From: Streptomyces sp. Ru73 | GTDB lineage: Bacteria; Actinomycetota; Actinomycetes; Streptomycetales; Streptomycetaceae | Direction: 5' to 3' | DNA: 64,000 bases | Assembly: GCF_002920575.1 (NCBI RefSeq) | Contig: NZ_PQSQ01000008.1 | Span: forward strand, 1-64,000 | In this document: positions 51,624 through 59,943 of the stretch, in pieces | Layout of the letters: each line of letters begins with the position of its first letter | Numbering within the stretch: position 1 is the stretch's first letter | The notes under the pieces: model-generated | Seen by the model: only the letters and a program-made list of their open reading frames with translations | Database searches by the model: none | What the model was told of the DNA's origin: nothing | Made by a program: the position numbers and the translations under genes

Positions 51624-51668
51624 CTCGTGGTTCGTCTCGTGGTCGGCCACGATTGCGAGCCTCGTGGT
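51624..51668. repeat. Three direct CTCGTGGT repeats upstream of the LAL gene
   Basis: CTCGTGGT occurs at 51624, 51636 and 51661, all in the same direction, within 65 bases of the LAL start. Spacings are 12 and 25 bases. They could be binding sites for one of the two LuxR-type proteins. Confidence 0.4.
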
Positions 51669-51807
51669 GCCGGCGGCAGGCTGGACGCGCGCACTGCCCA
51701 CGGAGCCCGCACCCCGCGAACGGGTGCGGTACCGAAGGGCACTTGAGCACAGAGCGTCACGTACCCGAAGACGCGTACGTCGTACCGCAGGACAAGCACG
51801 TAAGGGA

Positions 51808-52449
51808 ATGGTTGTGCACGTTCGGACCCGGGTCCCGGTCGTCGTCCACGCGTCGGATCCGCTCTCCCACGCGGGAGCCGTCAGCCAGTTGCGAGCGCAA
51901 CCGGAAGTGGAACTCGTCGACGACGCGTCGGCGCCGCCGGCGGGCACCGTCGCCGTGCTGCTCGCCGAGAAACTGGACGACACGGCGCTGGCGCGGCTGC
52001 GCAGACTCGTACGGAACGACGGCGCCCGGGCGGTGCTCGTCACCGAGCTGATCAGGGAAGCGGAACTGCTCCAGGTCATCGAGTGCGGCGTCGGCACCAT
52101 CGTCTGGCGGCGCGAGGCCACCGCGAACCGGCTGCTGAAGGCCATACTGGCCGCCTCCCGGGGGGACGGTGACCTGCCGTCCGACCTGCTGGGACGGCTG
52201 ATCACACAGATAGGCAGCATGCAGCGCAGCGCGGCGGGACCGTCCGACGTGCCCGCGTCCGGCCTCACCGCGCGTGAGGTCGACGTGCTCCGGCTGGTCG
52301 CCGAGGGCCTGGGCACAGGGGAGATCGCTGGCAAGCTCTCGTACTCCGAACGCACCGTCAAAAACGTGATGCACGGCCTGACGACCCGGCTGCACCTTCG
52401 CAACCGGGCTCATGCCGTGGCCTTTGCTCTGCGTGAAGGCTACATCTGA
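51808..52449 (+). CDS. LuxR-type regulator with degenerate receiver domain
   Basis: 213-residue protein with a response-regulator shape: a receiver-like N-terminal domain and a NarL/LuxR helix-turn-helix (LTAREVDVLRLVAEGLGTGE, then KLSYSERTVKNVMHGL, about 150-205). The strand that normally ends in the phospho-accepting Asp reads TVAVLLAEKLDD, and the usual conserved Lys region reads IVWRREA, so phosphorylation is unlikely. No histidine kinase is adjacent. ATG 51808 or GTG 51814 could start it; AAGGGA is better spaced for the GTG. Likely regulator of the flanking injection-system genes. Confidence 0.8.
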   Translation: MVVHVRTRVPVVVHASDPLSHAGAVSQLRAQPEVELVDDASAPPAGTVAVLLAEKLDDTALARLRRLVRNDGARAVLVTELIREAELLQVIECGVGTIVWRREATANRLLKAILAASRGDGDLPSDLLGRLITQIGSMQRSAAGPSDVPASGLTAREVDVLRLVAEGLGTGEIAGKLSYSERTVKNVMHGLTTRLHLRNRAHAVAFALREGYI

Positions 52450-52590
52450 CGCGTCGCGCGCGGGTCAAGGGCCCCCGGGGCATCGTTGGGTGCCCTCCGT
52501 GCGGCCCCGCAACGGCTGCCGGTACCGGCACCGCGCGCGCCACCATGAGCCGGGCACCACGACACGCAGCAAGTAGTGAAGGGCACGACC

Positions 52591-53232
52591 GTGATCCACG
52601 AGGTGGACGAGGTACTGAAGGGGCTGCTGAGCGGCGGCGCGCTGGCCGGTTCCGGCGTCGAGATCGCCTTCGACGCGCCGACCCGGGAGTGGGCGGCGCG
52701 GCGCAACGCCCCGGCCGTCGACGCCTACCTCTACGACATCCGCGAGGACCTCCAGCGGCGCCAGCGCGGCACCGTCCCGGTCCGCGACGAGCAGGGCGTG
52801 GTGCGGTCCCGGCGCCAGTCGCCGCGCTGGTTCCGGCTGGCCTACCTCGTCACCGCCTGGACCAAGCGCCCGCAGGACGAGCACCGGCTGCTCTCCGCGG
52901 TGCTCGCCACCCTGCTGCCGCACGAGACCCTGTCGCCGGAGCAGCTGACCGGCCCGCTCGCGGAACTCGGCCTCACGATCCCGCTGACCGTCTCCGGCTC
53001 GCACACCGAAGCCCGCTCGCTCGCCGACGTCTGGTCCGCGCTCGGCGGCGAGCTCAAGCCGTCGCTCGACGTCGTCCTCACCGTGCCCTTCCCCGCGTAC
53101 CCGGAGTACGACGCGGGCCCGCCGGTCACCGAAGGCGCCGCGGTCCGCGTCCGCACCGTCGACGGCGCCCTCGAAGACGCCGAGCGCCGGCACCGGCCCA
53201 GCCACCTGGCCGCCGGAGGAACCGCACAGTGA
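52591..53232 (+). CDS. DUF4255 cap/terminator protein
   Basis: 213-residue protein of the Pvc16/DUF4255 family: VIHEVDEVLKGLL at the N-terminus, AVDAYLYDIREDLQRR and FRLAYLVTAWTKRPQDEHRL in the core. Family members cap the distal end of tube and sheath in Afp/PVC-like particles. GTG 52591 is preferred for AGGGC 7 bases upstream; GTG 52576 adds five residues. The stop overlaps the ATPase start (GTGA). Confidence 0.88.
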   Translation: MIHEVDEVLKGLLSGGALAGSGVEIAFDAPTREWAARRNAPAVDAYLYDIREDLQRRQRGTVPVRDEQGVVRSRRQSPRWFRLAYLVTAWTKRPQDEHRLLSAVLATLLPHETLSPEQLTGPLAELGLTIPLTVSGSHTEARSLADVWSALGGELKPSLDVVLTVPFPAYPEYDAGPPVTEGAAVRVRTVDGALEDAERRHRPSHLAAGGTAQ

Positions 53233-55310
53233 GCACGTCAGCACCCGCGGCCGAAGCGCCCGCGCCGGCCGCCGCTCCGCTGCTCGGCCGGCTCGCCCGG
53301 CTCCGTGAGCGGGTGGCACTGCTCGTCGAACGGCGCAGCGCCACCGATCCCACCGCAGCCGACCCGCTGCGCGGGCTGTACCTGTCCGAGGAGTCGGTGC
53401 GGCACCTGCTGCACACCGACCGCGGCCCGGCACCGGACGCGGACACCGGGCCGGACCCCGCCGATCCGGCGAACGGCCCGGACCCCTCGCAGACCGGGAC
53501 GGAGGCCGGCACCGGCGACCGGCTGGAGTGGCTGGCCGGGCGCTTCGGCCTGACCGCGCTCGACACCTCCATCCTGCTCGTCGCCCTCGCGCCCGACCTC
53601 GACCGCGGCTTCGAGCCGCTCTACGGCTATCTCAACGACGACGTGAGCCGCCGCCGCGCGACCACCGGGCTGGCGCTGGACCTGTGCGGAGTGCCCGCGC
53701 ACGCCGCGGCGGCACGTGCCCGCTTCCAGCCCACCGCGCCGCTCCTGGCACGCGGCCTGCTCACCGTCGACGAGCCGGAGCGCCCCTTCCTCAGCCGCGT
53801 CCTGCGCGTCCCCGACCGGGTGCTCGCCCACCTCCTCGGCGACGACGCCCCGGATGCTGAACTCGCCGACAGCGTACGGACGTTCGCCGCCGCGCCCGGC
53901 CCCGGACCGCTCGCCCGGCAGCTCGCCGGACGGCTGGCCCGCGGGCCGCTCACGGCGTACCTGCGCGCACACCGCGCGGGCGACGGGCCCGCCTGCGCCG
54001 CGGCAGCCCTGCACGCCGCCGGCATCGGCGCGCTGCACGTCACGCAGCCCGAGGCGGCGCCCTGCGCCGAACTGCTGCGGGAGGCGCGGCTCACCGGCAG
54101 TGCCATCGTCGTGTCACCGCTGCCCGAACAGCCGCGTGCCCTGCTGCGCGCGCTGGCCGCGGACGACGTCACCGTGCTGCTGGCCGACACCCGTCCGTAC
54201 GACCCGCAGTGGTGCGAGGACAGCCGCGACCCGCTCGTCCTGGACGTGCCCCGGCAGCGCGCCGGCGACGTGGCGGCGTGGACGGCGGCCCTGGCCGCCG
54301 CGACCGCCGGCCCCGGCGCCGCCCCGGCCGAACGCCCCGCTGCCGCACCGGACTTCGACCTGGAACCGGTCGTCGCCGCCTACCGGCTCGGTGACAACGC
54401 CGTCCGCCGCGCCGCCCGGTCCGCCGTCGAGCTGGCGGAGTTCGACGGCACCCCGCTCACCGCCGAGCACCTGCGGCTCGCGGCCCGCCGGCAGTCCGCC
54501 TCGGGCCTGGAACGGCACGCCCGCCGCATCCGCCCCGCCGTCGGCTGGGACGACCTCGTACTCCCCGACGCGCAGCTCACCGCGTTGCGGGAACTGACCC
54601 GCCGGGCCCGCCACCGCGACCGGGTGCTCGGCGACTGGCGGCTGAGCGCCGGCGGCGGGCGCGGCCGCGGCGTCCTGGGCCTGTTCGCGGGCGACTCCGG
54701 TACCGGCAAGACCCTCTCCGCCGAGGTGGTCGCCGCCGACCTGGGCCTCGACCTCTACGTCGTCCAGCTCTCCTCCGTCGTCGACAAGTACGTCGGGGAG
54801 ACCGAGAAGAACCTGGAGCGGATCTTCACCGAGGCCGACCGCACCGACGCCGTGCTGCTCTTCGACGAGGCCGACGCCGTGTTCGGCAAGCGCTCGGAGG
54901 TCAAGGAGGCCGGCGACCGGTACGCGAACATGGAGAGCGCCTACCTCCTCCAGCGGCTGGAGTCCTTCGACGGCATCGCGCTGCTCACCACCAACCTGCG
55001 CGCCAACATCGACGAGGCGTTCACCCGCCGGCTGGACCTGGTCGTCGACTTCCCGTTCCCCGCGCCCGACCAGCGGCTCGCCCTGTGGCGGCACAGCCTC
55101 GCGCACGTGCCCTGCGCCGACGACATCGACCCGGGCCCGTGCGCGCGGGAGTTCGAGCTGGCCGGCGGCGCCATCCGCAGCGCCGTCGTCACAGCGGCGT
55201 ACGCGGCGGCCGGCCGCGGCGGCCCCGTGTGCACCGCCGACCTGCTGGACGGCGCCCGCCGCGAGTACCGCAAGGCCGGCCGGCTGGTGCTGGACGACGC
55301 CGACTGGTGA
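53229..55310 (+). CDS. AAA+ ATPase of the contractile injection system
   Basis: 693-residue AAA+ protein. Residues 1-440 are the eCIS-specific N-terminal region (Ala-rich start, LEWLAGRFGLTALDTSILLV). The AAA module has Walker A GDSGTGKT at 488-495, Walker B LLFDEADA around 543-550 and the sensor-type TTNLRANIDEAFTRRLD. These ATPases accompany nearly all extracellular contractile injection systems and probably help assembly or unfolding of cargo. Last structural gene. Confidence 0.92.
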   Translation: MSTSAPAAEAPAPAAAPLLGRLARLRERVALLVERRSATDPTAADPLRGLYLSEESVRHLLHTDRGPAPDADTGPDPADPANGPDPSQTGTEAGTGDRLEWLAGRFGLTALDTSILLVALAPDLDRGFEPLYGYLNDDVSRRRATTGLALDLCGVPAHAAAARARFQPTAPLLARGLLTVDEPERPFLSRVLRVPDRVLAHLLGDDAPDAELADSVRTFAAAPGPGPLARQLAGRLARGPLTAYLRAHRAGDGPACAAAALHAAGIGALHVTQPEAAPCAELLREARLTGSAIVVSPLPEQPRALLRALAADDVTVLLADTRPYDPQWCEDSRDPLVLDVPRQRAGDVAAWTAALAAATAGPGAAPAERPAAAPDFDLEPVVAAYRLGDNAVRRAARSAVELAEFDGTPLTAEHLRLAARRQSASGLERHARRIRPAVGWDDLVLPDAQLTALRELTRRARHRDRVLGDWRLSAGGGRGRGVLGLFAGDSGTGKTLSAEVVAADLGLDLYVVQLSSVVDKYVGETEKNLERIFTEADRTDAVLLFDEADAVFGKRSEVKEAGDRYANMESAYLLQRLESFDGIALLTTNLRANIDEAFTRRLDLVVDFPFPAPDQRLALWRHSLAHVPCADDIDPGPCAREFELAGGAIRSAVVTAAYAAAGRGGPVCTADLLDGARREYRKAGRLVLDDADW

Positions 55311-55462
55311 GGCCGCGGGCCTTGCGGGAGCACCGGAAACACGCCGTACTGCGCAGCATGCAGCAGGGCGATTAGCACGAAGGACTGCCTCCGGGAACCG
55401 GTCCGTGCCATTCAGGTGACGGAGCGTGTGCTGTCACGGACGGGTGGTTACCCATCGTCTGC

Positions 55463-55484
55463 GAGGCGGCGGAGCAGCCGCCTC
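55463..55484 (+). terminator. Hairpin upstream of the small exported peptide gene
   Basis: GAGGCGGC/GCCGCCTC stem with a GGAGCA loop, then TTCCCT. It lies 150 bases after the ATPase stop and 30 before the peptide ATG; it could end the injection-system transcript or be leader structure. The rest of 55311-55514 shows nothing recognisable. Confidence 0.45.
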
Positions 55485-55514
55485 TTCCCTGTGCGAACCA
55501 ATGGAGGCTCGAAC

Positions 55515-55751
55515 ATGAACCGCACTGTGAAGCGCGTGGCCGCCGTCGTCGGTCCGGTCGCCGCCCTCGTGCTGCTGGCCGGCGGTACCGCCGCCGCCGA
55601 CAGCGACGACTTCCTCAACAGCAAGATCGCGTCGACCGACTCCGGGTACCAGAACGCGACGGCGGGCGACCACGGTGCGCAGAGCACCGGCGCGGGGACG
55701 CACACCTCGCTCGTCCAGACGGGCAACTGGGACGACGAGGACGACGACTGA
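55515..55751 (+). CDS. Small exported acidic peptide
   Basis: 78-residue protein with an N-terminal signal sequence (KRVAAVVGPVAALVLLAGGT, cleavage near AAA-DSDD) and a mature part of about 50 residues without Cys, rich in Thr, Gly, Asp and Asn, ending in WDDEDDD. I do not recognise a family. ATG 55515 is chosen because the signal sequence begins there; GGAGGC lies 9 bases upstream. It sits between the injection-system ATPase and a LysR gene, separate from both. Confidence 0.65.
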   Translation: MNRTVKRVAAVVGPVAALVLLAGGTAAADSDDFLNSKIASTDSGYQNATAGDHGAQSTGAGTHTSLVQTGNWDDEDDD

Positions 55752-55842
55752 CGGACGCCTCCGGTCAGCTCCGCCCCGCCGGTCCGGTGCAGACCGGACC
55801 GGCGCGGGTACCCGTCGGCCCGATCGAGAGGGGGAGCGACGC

Positions 55843-56820
55843 GTGGAACTGCGTGATCTGGAGTACTTCGCCCTGGTGGCCGACGAGTTGCACTACGGCC
55901 GCGCCGCGGCCCGGCTGCATGTGTCACCCGCCGCCGTACGACGGCGGATCCGGGACCTGGAGTGCGAGCTGGGGCTCGTGCTGTTCGACCGCACGGACGG
56001 CCGGCTGTCGCTCGCCCCGGCAGGCGGCGAACTGCTGCCGGCGGCGCGCCGCGCGCTCGCCGCGACGGGCGAGGTCGAGGACGCCGCGCGGCACCTGCGC
56101 GCCGCCCGGCTGGGGGAGTTGCGCATCGGCTGCGCACCGGGCGCTGCCCGCCTGGTCGACGCGCTGATCGGCAAGGTCGCGCGGGAGCACGCGGACATCG
56201 CGGTACTGGCAGCGCCCATGTGGAGCCTGCAGGCACTGGACGCCGTCGCGCGCGGCGACCTCCAGCTGGCACTGGTCCGCGACCCGCTGCCGCCGCAGGG
56301 CACCTCGTCCCTCATCGTCGGCAGGTACCGCGACGAGCACGTGGCCGTCCCGGCGCCCGGCCCGCTGACCCGTCAGGTCCCGGTGCCGCTCGGCGCGTTC
56401 GAGGGCCTGCCCTTCCTGATCAACGAACGGGACATCGCACCCGGCGTGCACGACGCGACCGTACGCTTCTTCGCCGACCACGGCGTCGCGCCGCTCTGGC
56501 AGCACCACCGGCTGCGCGAACCCGAGCAGGTGCTCTCCCTGGTGGCGGCCGGCACCGCATCGGCGCTGGTGCACGCCCACCCCGCCGACGTCACCGACCC
56601 CGCCAACGTGACCTGCCCCGGCGTCGCCGTACTGCCGCTTGCCGAGCCGGGCCCCGAGCACCGCTTCCACCTGGTGTGGCGCTCGGACGACTCCTCGCCG
56701 CTGCTGCACTCCCTCATCGACCTGGTCTGCGACCACGGCTGCGACCTCGACGAACCGGCGGAGGACGACGTACCGAATGCCGGCGCCGCAGAGGGCGTCA
56801 CCACGTCGGACGTGCGCTGA
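55843..56820 (+). CDS. LysR-family transcriptional regulator
   Basis: 325-residue LysR-type regulator from GTG 55843 with GGGGGAG upstream. HTH: LEYFALVADELHYGRAAARL, then HVSPAAVRRRIRDLE; the effector domain follows to the Asp/Glu-rich tail. The tail overlaps by 23 bases the converging SDR gene. It may regulate the adjacent fucose genes, though its usual target would be a divergent gene and none is next to it on that side except the small peptide. Confidence 0.85.
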   Translation: MELRDLEYFALVADELHYGRAAARLHVSPAAVRRRIRDLECELGLVLFDRTDGRLSLAPAGGELLPAARRALAATGEVEDAARHLRAARLGELRIGCAPGAARLVDALIGKVAREHADIAVLAAPMWSLQALDAVARGDLQLALVRDPLPPQGTSSLIVGRYRDEHVAVPAPGPLTRQVPVPLGAFEGLPFLINERDIAPGVHDATVRFFADHGVAPLWQHHRLREPEQVLSLVAAGTASALVHAHPADVTDPANVTCPGVAVLPLAEPGPEHRFHLVWRSDDSSPLLHSLIDLVCDHGCDLDEPAEDDVPNAGAAEGVTTSDVR

Positions 56821-57580
56821 CCCCGCCGTCCACCACGAGGTCGGTGCCGGTGATCCACGCGGCCGCGTCCGAGGCGAGGAACACACAGGCGTCGCCGATG
56901 TCCTCGGGCCGGCCGAGCCGGGTGAGCGGCGCCGCGCGGGTCCACCGGTCGACCCCGTCCGGCCAGTCGTCGGCCAGGCCCGGCCGGTCGACCAGGCCGG
57001 GAGAGACCGTGTTGACGCGGACGCCGAGGGGGCCGTACTCCAGCGCAGCGGAGCGCGCGAACATGATGAGGGCGGCCTTGGCGGCGCTGTAGTGGGCGTG
57101 CCCCGGCGCGGGACGGGACCCCTCGATGGACGCGATGTGGACGACGGAGCCGCCGTCGCCGCCGTCCCCGGTCATCGCCCGCACCGCGGCCTGGGTGCAA
57201 CAGAAAGCACTGGTCACATTGGCCTCCGTGACCCGCCGCCAGTCGTCCGCCGTCATCTCCGCGAGCGGCTGCACCGGCTGCACGCCGGCGTTGTTGACCA
57301 GGACGTCCAGCCGGCCGCGCCAGGCGGCCGCCGTGTCCACCAGCCGGTGGCACTCCGCCTCCCGCGTCAGGTCGGCCCGCACGGCGACCGCCTCGCCGCC
57401 CGCCCCGGTGATCTCCTCGACCAGCGCACCGGCCGCCCGCTCGCTGCGGTGCCAGTGGACCACCACGGCGGCGCCCGCGTGCGCGAGCCGCCGGGCGATC
57501 CCGCCGCCCAGCAGTCCGCCGGCGCCCGTGACCAGGGCGACCCGTCCGGTCAGTACGCCCGCTGCGGCCGCTTCACTCAT
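56798..57580 (-). CDS. Short-chain dehydrogenase in the fucose locus
   Basis: SDR of 260 residues: TGAGGLLGGGIA, NNAGVQPVQPLAEMT, HIASIEGSRPAPGHAHYSAAK (read as a catalytic Ser before YSAAK) and LGVRVNTVSPGLVDRPG. Could oxidise L-fucose or another sugar. It is the last gene of the leftward operon, and its ATG lies 8 bases inside the cupin gene. Substrate not determinable. Confidence 0.8.
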   Translation of the reverse strand: MSEAAAAGVLTGRVALVTGAGGLLGGGIARRLAHAGAAVVVHWHRSERAAGALVEEITGAGGEAVAVRADLTREAECHRLVDTAAAWRGRLDVLVNNAGVQPVQPLAEMTADDWRRVTEANVTSAFCCTQAAVRAMTGDGGDGGSVVHIASIEGSRPAPGHAHYSAAKAALIMFARSAALEYGPLGVRVNTVSPGLVDRPGLADDWPDGVDRWTRAAPLTRLGRPEDIGDACVFLASDAAAWITGTDLVVDGGVSARPTW

Positions 57581-58112
57581 CGCCGGCCCCGTCCGGCGTG
57601 CCGTCCGGCATCCGCAGCGGGGCGCCGGGCCGGCACAGCGCCCGGATGCGTTCCGCCTGCCGGGGGTACTGCCTGATGAGGTCGTCCACGTCGCCGCCTT
57701 CGTAGTCGCGGGGCAGGAAGCCGGGCGCCATGGTCGTACCGCACAGCGACCAGCGCCCGCCCGGGAGCACCCGGGCGCCCATCCACGTACCCGCGGGCAC
57801 CACCGTCTGCACTTCACCGTCCGTCCCGCCGAGCCGGATCACCCGGTCGGCGCCCTCCGGACCGAGGAGCAGCAGCTCGGCCGCGTCGCCCCGGTAGAAG
57901 TGCCAGACCTCGTCCAGGGGGAGGCGGTGCAGCGCGGAGAAGCCGTCGGCGGCCGCGGTGAGCAGCACGATGATGGCCGTGCCGGCCGGCCGCCCGGTGG
58001 CGTCCGGCGGCCCCGCCCACGTGCTGCGGAACAGTCCGCCCTCGGCCGGCAGCGGCCGCAGTCCATACCGTTCGGCCAGCTCGGCGGGTGTCGTCTCGTC
58101 CGTACCGGACAC
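57573..58112 (-). CDS. DUF985-type cupin protein
   Basis: 179-residue small-barrel cupin. Visible segments: LPAEGGLFRSTW, LPLDEVWHFYRGDAAELLLL (cupin motif 1, with His and Glu as possible metal ligands), AGTWMGARVLPGGRWSLCGT and MAPGFLPRDYEGGD. Start at GTG 58112 with AGAGGGG upstream. Such cupins are sometimes sugar epimerase-like; in a fucose operon a mutarotase or epimerase role is plausible but unproven. Confidence 0.78.
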   Translation of the reverse strand: MSGTDETTPAELAERYGLRPLPAEGGLFRSTWAGPPDATGRPAGTAIIVLLTAAADGFSALHRLPLDEVWHFYRGDAAELLLLGPEGADRVIRLGGTDGEVQTVVPAGTWMGARVLPGGRWSLCGTTMAPGFLPRDYEGGDVDDLIRQYPRQAERIRALCRPGAPLRMPDGTPDGAGDE

Positions 58113-58147
58113 GGCTACCCCTCTCGTCGGCGCGGCGGCGCGGGCGG

Positions 58148-59887
58148 TCAGTGGGGCTCGGCGCTCCGGTAGAGGCCCACGAAGGCCAGCCGGGGCGTCG
58201 CCCGCGCCGCCGTGATGCGTACCCGTATGCGCCGGGCCGTCACCGGCTCGGACAGGACGAGGATGCGGCTGTACCCGATCGTGGTGGCGGCCGCAGCCTG
58301 CCGCCAGCCCGCCCCGTCCCACACGTCCACGGCACACTCCTCGACCCGCTGGCCGCGCGTGATGTCCTCGCCCAGCCGGACGCGGTCGAAGGCGGCGGCC
58401 CGCGGGAGCGTCAGCTCCACCGCCCCGGTGCGCGCGCCGCCGGCCGGTGACCAGCCGGTGGTCAGGCGCGGGTCGGTGAGCGCGGCGGCGGTCCGGCCGC
58501 GCGCCCCGGCGAGCAGGCTGGTGCCGTACGTACCGTCCAGCGCCCGGCGGAAGGCCGTCAGCACCGCGACGTCGGCCGCATCCACCCGGCCGTCCTTCGC
58601 GGGCGGCACGTTGAGCAGCAGGACCGCGTTGCGCCCGACCGACTTCTCGTACAGGTCGACCAACTGGGCTGCGGATTTGGGGTGTTGGTCCGGGTGGTGG
58701 TACCAGCCGGGGCGCAGCGAGACGTCCGCCTCGCCGGGGAACCACCGCAGCGACGTGATGTCCGGGTTGCCGGTGAGCCGGTCCCGGGACCCGAGGTCGG
58801 CGCCGGACTCGCCGCCGGGGACCTGCATGCCGATGCCGTCGCCGGTGACGGGCAGCACGCTCCACTCCGACTCGCGCGCGATGCCGTCCTCGTTGCCGAT
58901 CCAGCGGACGCCGCACGGCGCCTTGAAGACGACGGTGTGCGGCGACAGCTTCCCGATGACGTCGTAGAAGGCGGCGAAGTCGTACTCCTGGCGGATGCCG
59001 GCGTCCGCCCACGGGTTGGCGCCGTCCAGCCACAGTTCGTCGATGGGGCCGTACTGGGTGAACAGCTCGTAGACCTGGTTCAGGTAGTACGCGTCGTAGT
59101 CATTGACCGTGACGTCGAACGCCGGCAGTTCGCCCCGCGCGACGGCCCCCGCGCGGTCGTCGCCGTCGACGAGCGTGGGGAGGGTGCGCCGGGTGGGCGC
59201 GCTGCCGTTGCCGTACCGGCCGTGGCCGCCGGGGGTGCGGTCGCCGTCCTCCAGGGTGGCCTGCTCCTCGATGCTCAGCGGCTCGCCGGCCTGCTGCTTG
59301 GCACGGATCCTGGCCACCCAGTCGGCGTGCCAGGCGTGCGGGAGCTCGGCGCCGTCGGCGGGGGAGAGGTACACGCCCACCTTGAGCCCCGCGGCTCGCG
59401 CGGCACGGACGTACGCACCGAGGACGTCGCCCTGCCAAGGGCTGGCCGCGACGGAGTGCCGGGTGTAGCGGGTGGGGTAGAGCACGAAGCCGTCGTGGTG
59501 CTTGGCGGTGAGCATCACGAGCTTCGCACCGGCCGCGCGGTACGCGCGCATCCACTGCGCCACGTCCACCCGCTCCGGCGCGAACCACGCCGGGTCCTCG
59601 CAGCCCGACCCCCACTCGCGGCCGGTGAAGGTGTTCATGCCGAAGTGGGTGAAGACGGTCAGTTCATTGCGCTGCCAGGCGAGTTGCTGGGGTGTGGGGA
59701 CGACGTGCGCGGCCTTGGCGATGATCTGCTCGGCGGTGTCGGAGGGGGAGACGGGGACGACCGGTCCGGGGGTGATGCCACCGGCCGTGCCGTGTGAGGC
59801 GCCCGCTGCCACCGCCGTGCGCGGGAGGAGCGCGGCGGCGGGCAGGGCGGCTCCCATGGCGAGGAGCGTTCTCCGGGACGGGCTCAT
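58148..59887 (-). CDS. Exported GH29 alpha-L-fucosidase
   Basis: 579-residue glycoside hydrolase. Twin-arginine-type signal (SRRTLLAMGAALPAAALLP) with cleavage near VAAGA. GH29 catalytic domain: FTHFGMNTFTGREWGSG, LTAKHHDGFVLYPTRYT, and the nucleophile Asp288 in DELWLDGANPW. A C-terminal galactose-binding-like domain (about 450-575) may bind substrate. It would release L-fucose outside the cell for uptake by the adjacent transporter. Confidence 0.88.
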   Translation of the reverse strand: MSPSRRTLLAMGAALPAAALLPRTAVAAGASHGTAGGITPGPVVPVSPSDTAEQIIAKAAHVVPTPQQLAWQRNELTVFTHFGMNTFTGREWGSGCEDPAWFAPERVDVAQWMRAYRAAGAKLVMLTAKHHDGFVLYPTRYTRHSVAASPWQGDVLGAYVRAARAAGLKVGVYLSPADGAELPHAWHADWVARIRAKQQAGEPLSIEEQATLEDGDRTPGGHGRYGNGSAPTRRTLPTLVDGDDRAGAVARGELPAFDVTVNDYDAYYLNQVYELFTQYGPIDELWLDGANPWADAGIRQEYDFAAFYDVIGKLSPHTVVFKAPCGVRWIGNEDGIARESEWSVLPVTGDGIGMQVPGGESGADLGSRDRLTGNPDITSLRWFPGEADVSLRPGWYHHPDQHPKSAAQLVDLYEKSVGRNAVLLLNVPPAKDGRVDAADVAVLTAFRRALDGTYGTSLLAGARGRTAAALTDPRLTTGWSPAGGARTGAVELTLPRAAAFDRVRLGEDITRGQRVEECAVDVWDGAGWRQAAAATTIGYSRILVLSEPVTARRIRVRITAARATPRLAFVGLYRSAEPH

Positions 59888-59943
59888 CGTGGTCCTCCGT
59901 GTGGGGTGTGGTGGACGAGCGGTGCGCGCGGGAACGGGGGCGG

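Noticed and set aside
33372-55310. Prophage
   Set aside because: Only tail-type genes are present; there is no capsid, portal, terminase, integrase, holin or lysin, while the eCIS-type AAA+ ATPase and DUF4255 cap are.
33372-55310. Type VI secretion system
   Set aside because: No TssJLM membrane complex or TssBC pair; one-piece sheath and the gp25/gp6/gp7 set fit the Afp/PVC-like eCIS class.
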